Shown here piece by piece: positions 24,206 through 34,645 of a stretch of DNA of 64,000 nucleotides (positions are counted from its first letter, which is position 1; each line of letters starts with the position of its first letter). The stretch is from Pegoplata infirma (taxonomy: Eukaryota > Arthropoda > Insecta > Diptera > Anthomyiidae), in the NCBI GenBank assembly GCA_963921195.1, contig OY992537.1:70548040-70612039 (forward strand). The letters are read 5' to 3'. Both the position numbers and the translations under genes were made by a program. Below the pieces are notes generated by a model. That model was given only the letters and a program-made list of their open reading frames with translations. It was not told where the DNA came from and searched no databases.

Positions 24206-24547
24206 AGTAACGTTCGCGTAGGTAAAAATCCACTGTATCACAGTGTTAGCAATACCACAACCTGACCTGTGGCTGTGTCCACAAATATCACTAATATATC
24301 TTTGCTCCTCCCACTGTACCCTTTTATTTTATTTTTTTTTTTTTAAATATGATTGCAATTAATTTGTAACCGATTATCATCTTCAGGTGCCAAATAAACT
24401 TGAAAAACATTCATACATGCATATATATTTCTTTTACACAAAAAATACTTAACAGAAAAATCTCCAATGAAATAAAAAAAAAAAATTTAAAATAACATGT
24501 CGCCGATATTTGTTCACGCTTAACACCCCTTCTTCAACCGCTGGATA
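24206..24547. other. Unassigned DNA before the hAT element
   Basis: No feature recognised except A/T runs. The last eight bases (24540-24547, GCTGGATA) are the left target duplication of the following element. Confidence 0.35.
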
Positions 24548-24639
24548 CAGCGACGTATCCAGGAATTTGAAAACGGGGGGGGCACAAGTTCCAAATTTTT
24601 TTGTCAACTCCTATTTAACTAGGACTACACCCCATACAA

Positions 24640-24659
24640 CCCCCCCCCCCCCCCCCCCC
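24640..24659. repeat. Uninterrupted run of 20 C
   Basis: An unbroken homopolymer of C in an otherwise AT-rich region, mirrored by G and C runs near 29538-29568 at the other end of the same hAT element. Length may be uncertain in the assembly. Confidence 0.8.
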
Positions 24660-25481
24660 TTATACGATTCTATCTTTATTTATATAAAAATGTTTTGGAA
24701 TATCATAACCGTTTCGTATTTATTGCTTCACGTAAGAGTCATAAGTGACAGCCATAAAAATGTCTATTGTGACAGATTTTTCTGCTGACTCGACCTAGAT
24801 TATCCAGACAAAAATTCAGCAAAACGCGTCTGCTTAAATCAGCAGATCCTCATATGGATCAAAATGGCGTATATTTTGAGCAGATTCTTGAGGTTTAAGT
24901 ACACTCAAAAAATTATGTAGGTAAATTCCAGTGAATATTCACTTAAAACAAATGAAATTTTATTTAAAAACCATTCCCCTGTTTTTTCATTTAAAATAAA
25001 AACACATAACAGTCAATTTTAAATGTTAATTTAATGACTAACCAAAACGTTAAAAAACTAGTGAATATTCACTTATTTTGTAGTGAAAAACAGTAAAACC
25101 ATAGACGAAATTTTTTACTGCCGAAATTGAATGTAACAGAAAATTCGTTTTTAAGACAGTAAATTATTTTTTTTAAACTACAGAAATAGTAAAAAAATTA
25201 AATCCTTTATAAAATAACTGATTTTTTTTTTTAAATAACTTTACTGATTACACTCATAAAAGTTTTACAGTTACTGTTTCACAGTCAAACAAATAGTTTT
25301 CGTTTTAGTTAATATTAAAAGAAAATTCGTTTGTTTCACATACAAATATTCTAAACAACTTTTTAAACGTTTATTCAAATACATAACTGTCTTTTAAATA
25401 AAATTTTCCGTAACCTTTTTTTTTTCAGTTATTTAAAAAACAAACCACATTATTTTATTTGTCGTTTGTTATTTGTCAGTT

Positions 25482-26541
25482 GAATAGTTCATGCGAATAA
25501 GGACGAATAGACCACTTTTTCGCAAACACGTTTTTTTGCATAAATGCATTTTATTAGCAGAGCCCTACAATCCTATGCAGAAATTTTGGGGAAATTTTGA
25601 CTTTTAAGGCTAAAAAAATTACTTTGAAAGTGCAATAATTCGTATATTTATATATTTTTGTTTAAATTGGGAGTGAACTAACGCACAATTTTGATTAAAT
25701 ACAACACAAAAACATACAAAAATTTTACTTTTGGTAACAATGTGTTAAAAGAACATTACGAGGAATAAACCACACTTATTATATTGGCAAAAAATTTTAC
25801 CGTTCTTGAGTTATAAGACTTTAAAGTGTGGAAAGCAAAAAGGGTAAATATCCATCCTTAACAAAATATTATATAAAAATTATTTTGCTGCGAGTTTAAA
25901 ATTGATATTAGCTAAAATTTGAAATTGTACACAAAAAAAAACGATCTTAGCACATACAAACTTTTAGTGTTAATACTGCATCCAATGTCAGGAATAAAAA
26001 ACAAAATTTTTTTCATGTCCTTTTATGTTACGTCGTAATATGCAGTCAAGGGTTAATATTATAATTCCTAAAAATGTATTTAGTGTCATAAAGAATTACT
26101 ACTGCATCAAATGGCAGGAATATTAAAAAAAAATTAACAAAAAAAATTTTTTTTGCATGTCCTGGCAATCCTTAAAAAGTGTATCCTTGAAGTCCTTAAA
26201 GTGTTACAAACAAATACCAACCATAGTTCGTGAAGTATTGCAAGTCTCATGAAAATGTAGTCAAAATCTGCTACAAAGTAACACATTTTTATTCAAATTT
26301 CAATACATTTTTTTGAATATTCGCCCTTTTTCCATTTAAGCAAAAAATTGAAGTCCAATTTTTGGCAAGTTCTCTTTCGAATACCTTACTAAAATTTTGT
26401 ATATAGGTAGATGTGACCTAAATCTTTAAGCTAAAACCAAAAAGTTGACAAAAATATTATTTTTTAATCGTTTCCTGCGTTTTTATTGCCCCTGTAAAAT
26501 TCTACAAATGGTCTATTCGTCTTTATTCGCATGAACTATTC
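25482..26541. mobile_element. TIR element with AGTT duplication (1060 bp)
   Basis: The ends GAATAGTTCATGCGAATAA and TTATTCGCATGAACTATTC are flanked by AGTT (25478-25481, 26542-26545). The inverted repeat continues inwards (GGACGAATAGACCA and its inverse). Removing the element joins GTCAGTT to ATTTAAAA, as in related sequence. A 4 bp duplication does not point to an obvious superfamily. The interior is non-coding, with two GCATCAAATGTCAGG-like repeats. Confidence 0.7.
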
Positions 26542-26620
26542 AGTTATTTAAAAATTTCTAAAATTAGATTTTTTTTTTTTTTTTAATTTGAAAATGAAAT
26601 TTAGTTGCTGAAAATATAAG

Positions 26621-26692
26621 TAGCTTGTGGCACAGAGGGTAGCGTGCTGGGCTATTAGCCAGAAATTATGAGTTCGATTCTGCTCAGGTTCG
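26621..26692 (+). pseudogene. tRNA-like body in a TA-flanked element
   Basis: The A-box-like TGGCACAGAGGG at 26628-26639 is followed by an anticodon-arm-like hairpin (CTGG…CCAG) and the B-box-like GAGTTCGATTC at 26670-26680. An A-rich stretch follows. Acceptor pairing is absent, so it is a tRNA-derived relic rather than a gene. It may supply an RNA polymerase III promoter. Confidence 0.5.
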
Positions 26693-26885
26693 AAGTTTTT
26701 TAAAATTATTTCTAAAAAAATAAATAAAAATGAATGTAAATTTCCGTTATTTTAACCGTTTTTTCTGTAAAATTTTGTCAGTCATTTTTTACGGATTTTT
26801 AAGTTATTTTTACGGATTTCAACAGTTATTAATTAACATTTAAAAATAACTGAGAAATGTTTTTGTTTTAAATGAAATGTAAGTA

Positions 26886-28002
26886 CACTGAGGGAAAAAA
26901 GCATATTTAAATCAAAAATTTTAATTTTTAATTTAAAAATGCTACATTATTTTCCAAAAAATGTATTATTTATATTGAAATATGTTGATTTAAAAGTAAA
27001 TACTTTTGTTTTAAAGTTGTTAACCTTTTAATTTAAAAATTAATAATTTCATATTTATTATGCTGTCGTAAAAACTCGTTACAAATTTGAATTATTGCCA
27101 ATTCAAATTTTCATTTTTAAAACAATATTGTTTCATTTTCAATTTGATGTCAAACAATTTTAATTTTAGTTGTGAATTGACATTTCGAAATCATATGTCA
27201 AATTTTGAGATGAAAACATTTTTAATTTGAACATGTTCATTTAAAAAAAAAAAATATTGCGTCATTTCTTAATTTTTGCAAAAAAAAAATAAAATTTTTG
27301 TTAAAAAATGAATAATTCCCAAGATATAATGAGTTATATCTGTAAAAAATTAGATTTGTGTAAAATATCTATAAGCAATGGTAAGTTATAAACTTCAAAA
27401 TGTTTTTTTTTTGTTGAATAACCTAATTTTGTTCTTCTTTGGTTAAAGGGATTCTCTGGTTTAAAGGCGTTGTCGTGGAAAAAATAATTGACGAGAAATA
27501 AAAAATGGACTTAACGATTTAATTCCCGGAGAGGAAAATAATAAAATAATAAAGTTTAATCAGGTTAAGTAAAATGTGCAATTTTTAAGTAATATAAGTT
27601 TTTACCACAGTCAATATAGTCTAAGTTTATCATATTACCCATAGACTGGGTTTCACATAAAAACAATCAAAAATTTTATATAACACTGCATAGTATTTCT
27701 TTATTATTTTAAATAAATTGTTTAATATTAAAATTATTAAAAAAATGTTTTAATTAATAAAATAAAATGGTTTGGAACAACACAAAAATAAAATTATATC
27801 AACCTTAAATCAACAATTTCTCACTTTTAAATTAAAAATGAAGCAACTTTGATTTTAAAAAGTTACTTCTTATTCGCCCATTTTAAAAATGAAAAGAAAC
27901 ATTCTCAAATCAAGCAAAAACAAAGTTTGCTGACTTTTGTCACTGTTTTCTTTTTAATTTGAGGTTGTTTCAGCTTAATTTGAAATTTTTTTTTTCTTAG
28001 TG
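26886..28002. mobile_element. TA-flanked DNA element (1117 bp), youngest in its nest
   Basis: The ends CACTGAGGGAAAAAAGCATA and TTTTTTTTTCTTAGTG are flanked by TA (26884-26885, 28003-28004). The empty site is visible in the related miniature at 4648-4667 (ATAAGTAGTCCGTTTTTT), which reads straight through. The interior is AT-rich with AATTTAAAAAT words; a long stretch near 27300-27500 has no usable frame. Confidence 0.85.
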
Positions 28003-28399
28003 TAGTCCGTTTTTTAAATAAAGTTTCATTTGTTTCAAACGTATTTTCTGTTGAATTTACTTACATAATATTTTAACTGTACTTTTTAAAATAACCTACA
28101 AACAGTTAATGACATAATTTTCTTAGTGTATTTCTGAGTATAGTTTCAAAACTTTGTTCATTTGTGCAATTTTAACCCAGAAAAAGTGCTAGATTGAAAA
28201 TTTTAGATTTATATCCAAAAATTGTTGTTAGATATTCCAAATTCATATTCATTAAACAGTCTGGTGATCGCGCTGTTTTAGATTTAAGCTTGATGATTTT
28301 TTTTTATAAAAAATATTAAAAATTTAAGACCTTTTTGAAAGAAAAAGTATAAGCATCTAAAAAGTTTTTATATTATAATTGTTTCAAAATCTGATATAT

Positions 28400-28696
28400 T
28401 TTTGTGTGTAAAAAATATTTAAGAATATGAAAATTTTACTATGGAAAATATAGTTTAGAATCTGATAGTTTCTCTATAAAAAATGTACTAAAATTTTAAA
28501 ATTTTCTATAGAGAAATTGTTTCGGAAACTAAAAATTTCTTAATCTGTAAAAATCTCCCAAAATATATGAATTTTCCTGACGAAAAAGTGTGTTTGAATC
28601 TGAAAATGTTACTATAAAAAAAAAATTCTAACTCTGAGAATCTCCTATTGAAATAATATTTCAGAATCTCACAATTTAATATAGAGAATATGTCTT
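28400..28696. repeat. Decayed relative of the 35 bp palindromic satellite
   Basis: Irregular copies of TTTCTATAGAGAAAT and GAATCTGAGAAT-like words at roughly 35 bp spacing recall the 43061-44387 array, but with heavy divergence. They lie inside the 24548-29583 hAT element. Confidence 0.45.
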
Positions 28697-28697
28697 A

Positions 28698-29262
28698 CAA
28701 GGGAAGTATCTCAACCCTTATGAACCGATTTGCGTGAAACGTAAAATATATATAAAAGAGACAATTCTAAGGTTGGGGTGTCTCGGCTTATCGGCCATAT
28801 CGGGGATTTAGGGGTTCAAAACATGGGTCAAAAAATGGCGAAAAAATTGTTTTTTGGATTTTTTATATGATCTTTACATATGAGAAGAAAGGTTTTTTTA
28901 ATGCCTATCCAACGGTGGCATAACCTTGTAAAAGTTTAGCTTCTTTAAATATTTTTTTCATAAAAATGTGAAAATTTTGGGGGGTATTTATATGAAGACA
29001 TAGAGCTACGATGTCCATATGAATACGAAATAATATTTGTTAAATTTAGGTCGACACGTATTTTTGCTCTAGAGGATATTCCTGTTAGTTCTTGAGTTAT
29101 CGAAATTTCCCGGAGGTCCATATGGTTTCATAAGGGGACAACGAAATTTTGAAACACTGATATGGCCGAAAAGCCGAGACACCCCAACCTTAAAATCGTC
29201 TCATTTGTATATATTTTAAGTTTCAGGCAAATCGGTTCATAAGGGTTGAGATACTTCCCTTG
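28698..29262. mobile_element. TWA-flanked fold-back element (565 bp)
   Basis: The ends CAAGGGAAGTATCTCAACCC and (inverted) TTGAGATACTTCCCTTG are flanked by TTA (28695-28697, 29263-29265). The inverted repeats run over 100 bp per side (TCGGCTTATCGGCCATATC and its inverse). The interior AATGCCTATCCAACGG matches the copies at 23590 and 37650, which places it in the same family. Non-coding. Confidence 0.8.
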
Positions 29263-29591
29263 TTAGAATCGTATGGTTTGAATTTTTTTTAAGACATTTT
29301 TTTAATGATCCTGATGCATAATTTTTATTAGATAAAACCAACTTATGTGTTTTTTAAACATATTTTACAGATATTCTGATAAAAATGACTTTTGAGAAAC
29401 GAAATTAGATAACACTCTGGAGTTTTTATAAAAAAACTAAAATCTTTTCTTTATAAACCAAAATATTTTGAAAACTGTGTATTTTTTTTGAACAATGATT
29501 GCAGTTTAATCATTTTTCAAAATTTTCAAATCGAAAAGGGGGGGCCACGTGCCCCCTGTGCCCACCCCCTGTATACGTCCATGGCTGGATA

Positions 29592-30055
29592 TAAGAGATT
29601 CTGTTGTTGTAGTGTCTTGTATAGAGTTTTATGCGTTTGTAACAATTTTATGGACGACATATCTAAATAAACCATTCAATGTCATCTTCTGGCTTTATTT
29701 TTCTTCTTATTTTTTTTTCTTTTCTTTAATTCGTTGTGCGAAATCACAAAACAGCTAAAATAAAACTGAAATACTTAAATTTAGAACCACACACAATTTA
29801 ACCGCAAGACATATAAAGCCATAAACAGAAGATGTGAAGGATATACAAAAATATATATAAAAAAAAAAAAAAAAATAAGATCGAAAAAGTTCTGGTTGTA
29901 GTTATTCGTTGACTTTGCAAAGTGTTTTTATATTTTTCTCATTTAAGAAGATCATAACATATGTACCAAATATAAACACCCATCCTACAAAACCTTTTTC
30001 AAGAAAACAGACTATTGACGGAACAATACATGTATAATATGTTCGATGCTAACAC
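29592..30055. other. Unassigned DNA after the hAT element
   Basis: No element or gene recognised. A short open frame across 29549-29758 spans the hAT end and is not biological. Confidence 0.3.
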
Positions 30056-30650
30056 GTTCACTGGCTAACCTCTTCATTTCGTTTTACCGTGCGGATGTCT
30101 TTCCCGCTTGTTGGAAGGTTTTCAATATACAGCCAACTCCTTAAAAGGATGCAGCTTACAACCCTGATAATTACTGCCCAATCATAATATGCTTAGCACC
30201 TTCGAAGATGTTGGAGAGTATGGTAAATTGCAATCTTGTGAAGTATGTGGAGCCTAACTTTCTTTTAAGCGATCGACATTATAGTTTGCGCAGAACTTGT
30301 TTTACAGGAGACCTCTAAGAGTTCCTTTTGGAACGTTGGAGTAGTTCGATCCATCATTTTGGAGAAAGTAAGGTGATAGCTCTAGATGTTGCCAAGGTGT
30401 TTGATTGTGTGTGGCACGGTCCGGTTATGTCATAACTTCATGCCTTTTGTGTCCTTAATGACCTTTCGATTTATTTCGAGCATACTCAGACATCTTTTTA
30501 TTCAAAACTCAATTCCTATTTACTCTTTGGCAGATGACATCAATATTTGTCATTAATTTTCCTTTGACCGTAGACCAAAACCGTTTGAGGTTGAGGAAAG
30601 AAGGCAGATCACTGAGTTAAGTGTGTGTTGTACAAGCCTAAAATAAGGAA
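30056..30650 (+). pseudogene. Reverse-transcriptase pseudogene of a non-LTR retrotransposon
   Basis: Conceptual translation gives RT blocks in order: FYRADVFPACWKVFNIQP, then NPDNYCPIII, LLSDRHYSLRR, GESKVIALDVAKVFDCVWH (the catalytic Asp block) and, after an internal deletion and frameshift, IPYSLADD-type sequence (IPIYSLADDINICH) for the YADD motif, followed by SFDRRP. At least three in-frame stops are present. It differs clearly from the LOA copies. I judge it CR1/Jockey-like, without certainty on the clade. Confidence 0.75.
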
Positions 30651-31160
30651 ATTTTAAGGCAAGTCAATGGCGCTTAAAGTGCATTTACTTACACTGGTCC
30701 TCTAAGCTAGCTTAAAGTAGATTGTGGCTCAAATCCAGTTTCAATCTATTAGATTGCCCATACAAATTTATTTTTTTCAATCTAGTACTTTAGACTCTAA
30801 TCGGCAAACGCAATCTGGTAAAGTTAGATACAACTCTGTATTTCTATTATTTGCATTTTCCAACAAAGCCTGCTGTTTTGATGACGTCGCCAAGTATGTT
30901 TATGCCGCCGTCATTGTTATTTGCAAACGCCGTCACTGTCCTTGTTAATCATACGACGACTAATTACCGTCGCTGTATTTTGACGCAGTCACACACATTT
31001 ATTACCAACTTGTTGTTATAAATGCCAATCTTAATCATCTTAAATGTAAAAAATGCCAATGTAAACGGTACAGATTGCAAAGTAGATTAAAATCGCAATT
31101 TACTAGATTAAAAATCCAATGTAAACGCACTATTAGACTTAAAAGAAAAATTTAGGGTGA
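30651..31160. other. Unassigned DNA
   Basis: No gene recognised. Several AGATT/AATCT words around 30720-31140 are partly inverted and may be the end of an old repeat. Confidence 0.3.
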
Positions 31161-31364
31161 GAAAATGTTTAGAAGAAAAATGAAAAAGTGGTTGTTGAGA
31201 ATTTCTCAGTTGCTTTCACAAACTTGAGAAAATCAGACAAGAGAAGTCCATGAAACGTGTTCATTGACAGAATATCAAAACCCAATATCCGCACGTAATG
31301 TTCCTCATCCTCAAGACAAGCTGAACATAATGGGTCTAATACGACACCAAGAGAGACTTTTTCT

Positions 31365-34300
31365 TTGCTTTTGGGTGAATTTCCCTTATCTGAACCGCAT
31401 AGTTTGGTGGAAATTGACTGTCTGGTTGACCATATAACAAATGTTTGTAATAGGTGCCTGGATGCGTCTTGCCCTTCTGCAAAACCTAGAGGGAAAAAAA
31501 AGCCACCTTGGTGGTCAAATCAGTTGCAGACGAGCAGAGATTCCTGCAGAAAGCTCTTTAATAAGGCTAAATTTTCAAGAGCGGACGAGGACTGGTCTGC
31601 ATGCAGGCTGCAACTTAAGAGTTATAAGAAGATGATCAGAAATGCAAAATGTGATTCTTGGAAAAATTTCTGTGGAAACATAGAAGACGTTTCTGAGGCA
31701 TCCAGGCTGCGCAAGGTTCTGGCTTCTTCACCTTGCACTCTGGGATACCTGAAAGATCCTAATGGGGTGTGGTTTTTCTCCAGTGGAGAATCGCTGGATC
31801 TCCTTTTAAACACGCATTTTCCGGGCAATTCCATGACGCCGTTTCAAGCTTTGGAACGTTCTGACGCCCAAGCATCTGAAATTGCTTCGGAAATAATAAA
31901 TATGCCAACATTAATCTGGGCGATAAAAAGCTTCAGGCCCTATAAATCCCCGGGACCTGATGGTATAATCCCGGCTGAGTTGCAGCAAGTGTCGGACTAT
32001 ATAGCCCCGTTGCTGTATAATCTATACACAGCATGCATCAACTGGTCGTATATTCCTTTAAAATGGAGGGATACCAGAGTCGTCTTTATCCCGAAGGCTG
32101 GGAAAAGTTCCCACACAGCTCCGAAGGATTTCAGACCAATTTGTCTGTCTTCTTTTTTGTTAAAGACAATGGAACGAATGATAGACTCATATTTGCGTAG
32201 AGTGATTGACCCGAGGTTGCTTTCGACAAAGCAACCAGTGACGGTCCGTGAAGTTCTCACTGGGTGTTCCCTACTTTAAAATATAAAATATAAAATATAA
32301 AATTTATGTATATAAAATATGTTTTTCTGGACGTAACACATTCCCGTAGTAGACAAAGCCTCAGTTTTAATTTTTTTTGTTGACATACATCCAAAATTAA
32401 TTTTTGTACTCCATTTATTTGCGAAATAATGCTTTTTGTTAATTGTCGATGTGGTGAGGCAACAAAATGACAATAAAATAGAATTTAGGCTGCATCTCAT
32501 TAAAAAATGTACAAAACTAGTAACATCCCATCTTTACCTATCTCGGGAATGCGTTAGGTCCATGAAAACATGAATTTTATACTTAAATTTTCTGTTTTTA
32601 TAAATTAGAGAACACCCAGTGACAACTTCACGGACCGTCACTGAAAGCAACATGCATACAGCAAGGGTAGATCAACGGAAACTGCTCTGCATGAGCTCGT
32701 TGGTACCATCGAGAGATCTCTTTCGGTAAAGGAGTACACTATGGTGGCCTTTCTTGACATAGAGGGGGCTTTTAATAATGTCATCCCAGACTCGATAATT
32801 TTGGCATTGTCTGGTCTGGGAGTAAAGCGTGGGATCGTTTTAATGGTGGAAAACCTACTTGCTAATAGACGTATAACGTCTGAATTGGGAACGTCCGTCA
32901 TATCTCGATTTGTCAATAGGGGCACACCACAAGGAGGTGTTCTTTCGCCGCTTCTTTGGAACCTGGCACTGAATTCAATGCTGCTATCTCTAGAAGCACG
33001 TGGTTGTCATGTTGTCGCATATGCTGACGATTTCGCGATAGCTGTAACGGGGAAGCATCTGCCAACATTGAGGGACATTCTTCAGGGTTCTCTGAAAGAT
33101 CTGTCTAAATGGGCAAGAGACTGTGGACTAGGAGTTAATCCAAGTAAAACAGAGCTTGTTTTGTTTACAAGGAAAAATAAGATTTCTGCTTTTGATCCTA
33201 TTTCTCTGGACGGCACTGAAATCACCTTCTCAGATGGAGCCAAGTATCTTGGAGTATTTCTAGATAGGAAGTTGAATTTCAGGCGTAATATTGAGGAACG
33301 GGTGAGAAAAGCAACGATTGCTTTATATTCCTGTAAAAGTGCCATTGAAAAACGATGGGGGTTTAGCCCTCAAGTCGTTCATTGGATCTATACAGCAGTG
33401 GTGCGTCCAATTTTGCTGTATGGAATCATTGTCTGTTGGCCTGCTTTAGAAACAAAAGCGAACTGTGTCTTTATCACTAAGGTACAGAGAATGGCGTCGA
33501 TGTGCATCACTGGTGCTCTTCGTACTACACCTACGGCTGCATTAGAAATCCTCCTTCACCTGATACCATTGGACATATTGGGTAGGCAGTATGCGGCTGC
33601 GTCGGCAATTCGACATAATAGCACGCTGCAATGGAGGAGCAGCGATTGTGGCCACATTGCGATCTTAAAGATGATAACAATACCACAAAATGTGGACTGT
33701 GCTCCCTCTTTGAGCCTCTTTGAGCGCCACTTTACCACTATGATACCATCCAGGGCGTCTTGGATGGGGGACATTCCGGGTAGTGGAGCCACCATAAATT
33801 TTTACACAGATGGATCGAGGCTGCACGAACAAGTGGGCTTTGGAGTCTATTCGGAAGAGCTTGGATTGAGCCTGGCTCGAAGATTGCCAGATCATTGCAG
33901 TGTTTACCAGGCAGAGATGCTGACAATAAAGGAAGTGGCTGACTGGTTGAGCTGCAATGTCTTGTCTACAACCACAGTCAACATCTATACTGACAGTTAA
34001 GCCGCGGTTAAGTCCCTGGATTCAATGTTTCTGAAAACAAGATCTGCCCTTAACTGCCGCACGTCTTTAAATGAGATGGCCAAGCAGTTTAACATACGAC
34101 TCATATGGGTCCCAGGGCACAGAGACATTCCAGGGAATTGCAAATCCGATGACCTTGCAAGACTAGGAACTACCTTACAGGTTCCAACAGAATTGGAATG
34201 TGTTGGTATGCCTCTAGAAACTTGCAAGCAAAACCTACGGCTTTGTTCTGCGACGGAGACCAATCAAAGATGGGCAAATGGATGGACGTGCGAGACAACA

Positions 34301-34645
34301 CGACTGATTTGGCCTTCTCTTAATCAGGGGCGCACAAGTGAGCTGATATCGCTTCCAAGAAGAGAGATTTCGACGGTGGTTTCTATAATTACCGGACACT
34401 GTCTTATAGGGAAGCACGCAGAGCGGTTAAATGTGCCGTCGAATGACTTTTGCAGAAGTTGCATGGATGAAGAGGAGTTGGAAGCTTTCAAACACTTAAT
34501 TTGCCACTGCCCGGCACTTTCTAGTCAGAGACTTGCTGCACTGGGATCTAGGGAGCTGTACGATCTTTCTGATTTGTCGGATGTCAAAATTCAACATCTA
34601 ATGAGTTTCATAAGAAGCTCAAACTGGTTTAACGACAGGGACTAG
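31365..34645 (+). pseudogene. LOA ORF2: reverse transcriptase and RNase H, broken twice
   Basis: Would copy element RNA into DNA at the target. Seen in order: pre-RT region; SPGPDGIIPAEL (about 31948-31983); WRDTRVVFIPKAGK and DFRPICLSSF; VAFLDIEGAFNNV (32744 on); GTPQGGVLSPLLWNL; the catalytic YADD at 33020-33031; RNase H NFYTDGS near 33796-33816 and the next Asp in YTDS at 33988-33997; WVPGHRDIPGN; a C-terminal FCRSCMDEEELEAFKHLICH finger. Break 1 is the 408 bp insertion at 32236, which together with its duplication shifts the frame. Break 2 is a single stop, TAA at 33998-34000, where the family has a codon before AAV. The endonuclease is missing. Otherwise the frame is open, so decay is slight. 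Confidence 0.9.
32236..32643. mobile_element. hAT-like miniature (408 bp) inside the LOA ORF
   Basis: The ends CAGTGACGGTCCGTGAAGTT and AACTTCACGGACCGTCACTG form ~35 bp inverted repeats with one mismatch or so. The exact octamer AAAGCAAC flanks it (32228-32235, 32644-32651). CAGTG plus an 8 bp TSD indicates hAT. The interior is AT-rich, with a TATAAAATATAAAA run and no gene. It is the youngest insertion of this nest. Confidence 0.9.

Larger units (their letters stand above)
24902..28128. mobile_element. TA-flanked DNA element with two nested elements
   Basis: The ends CACTCAAAAAATTATGTAGG and ACATAATTTTCTTAGTG-type sequence are flanked by TA (24900-24901, 28129-28130). Its subterminal sequence matches the 4269-4732 family, for example GTAAGTAAATTCAAC inverted near 28060. 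It contains the tRNA-like body 26621-26692 and was entered by two later elements, 25482-26541 and 26886-28002. Non-coding. Confidence 0.7.
24548..29583. mobile_element. hAT-like element, 5.0 kb with four nested elements
   Basis: The ends CAGCGACGTATCCAGG and (inverted) CCTGTATACGTCCATG are flanked by an exact 8 bp duplication, GCTGGATA (24540-24547 and 29584-29591). CAGCG fits the hAT pattern; CATGG at the other end does not fully. Oligo-G/oligo-C tracts lie just inside both ends. The interior carries the TA-flanked 24902-28128 element with its own insertions, a decayed 35 bp-type repeat and the fold-back 28698-29262. No transposase remains. Confidence 0.85.

Noticed and set aside
24640..24659. 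Regulatory or quadruplex-forming C/G tract
   Set aside because: A C20 run at a transposon end may fold as an i-motif, but nothing ties it to regulation and its length may be a sequencing artefact.
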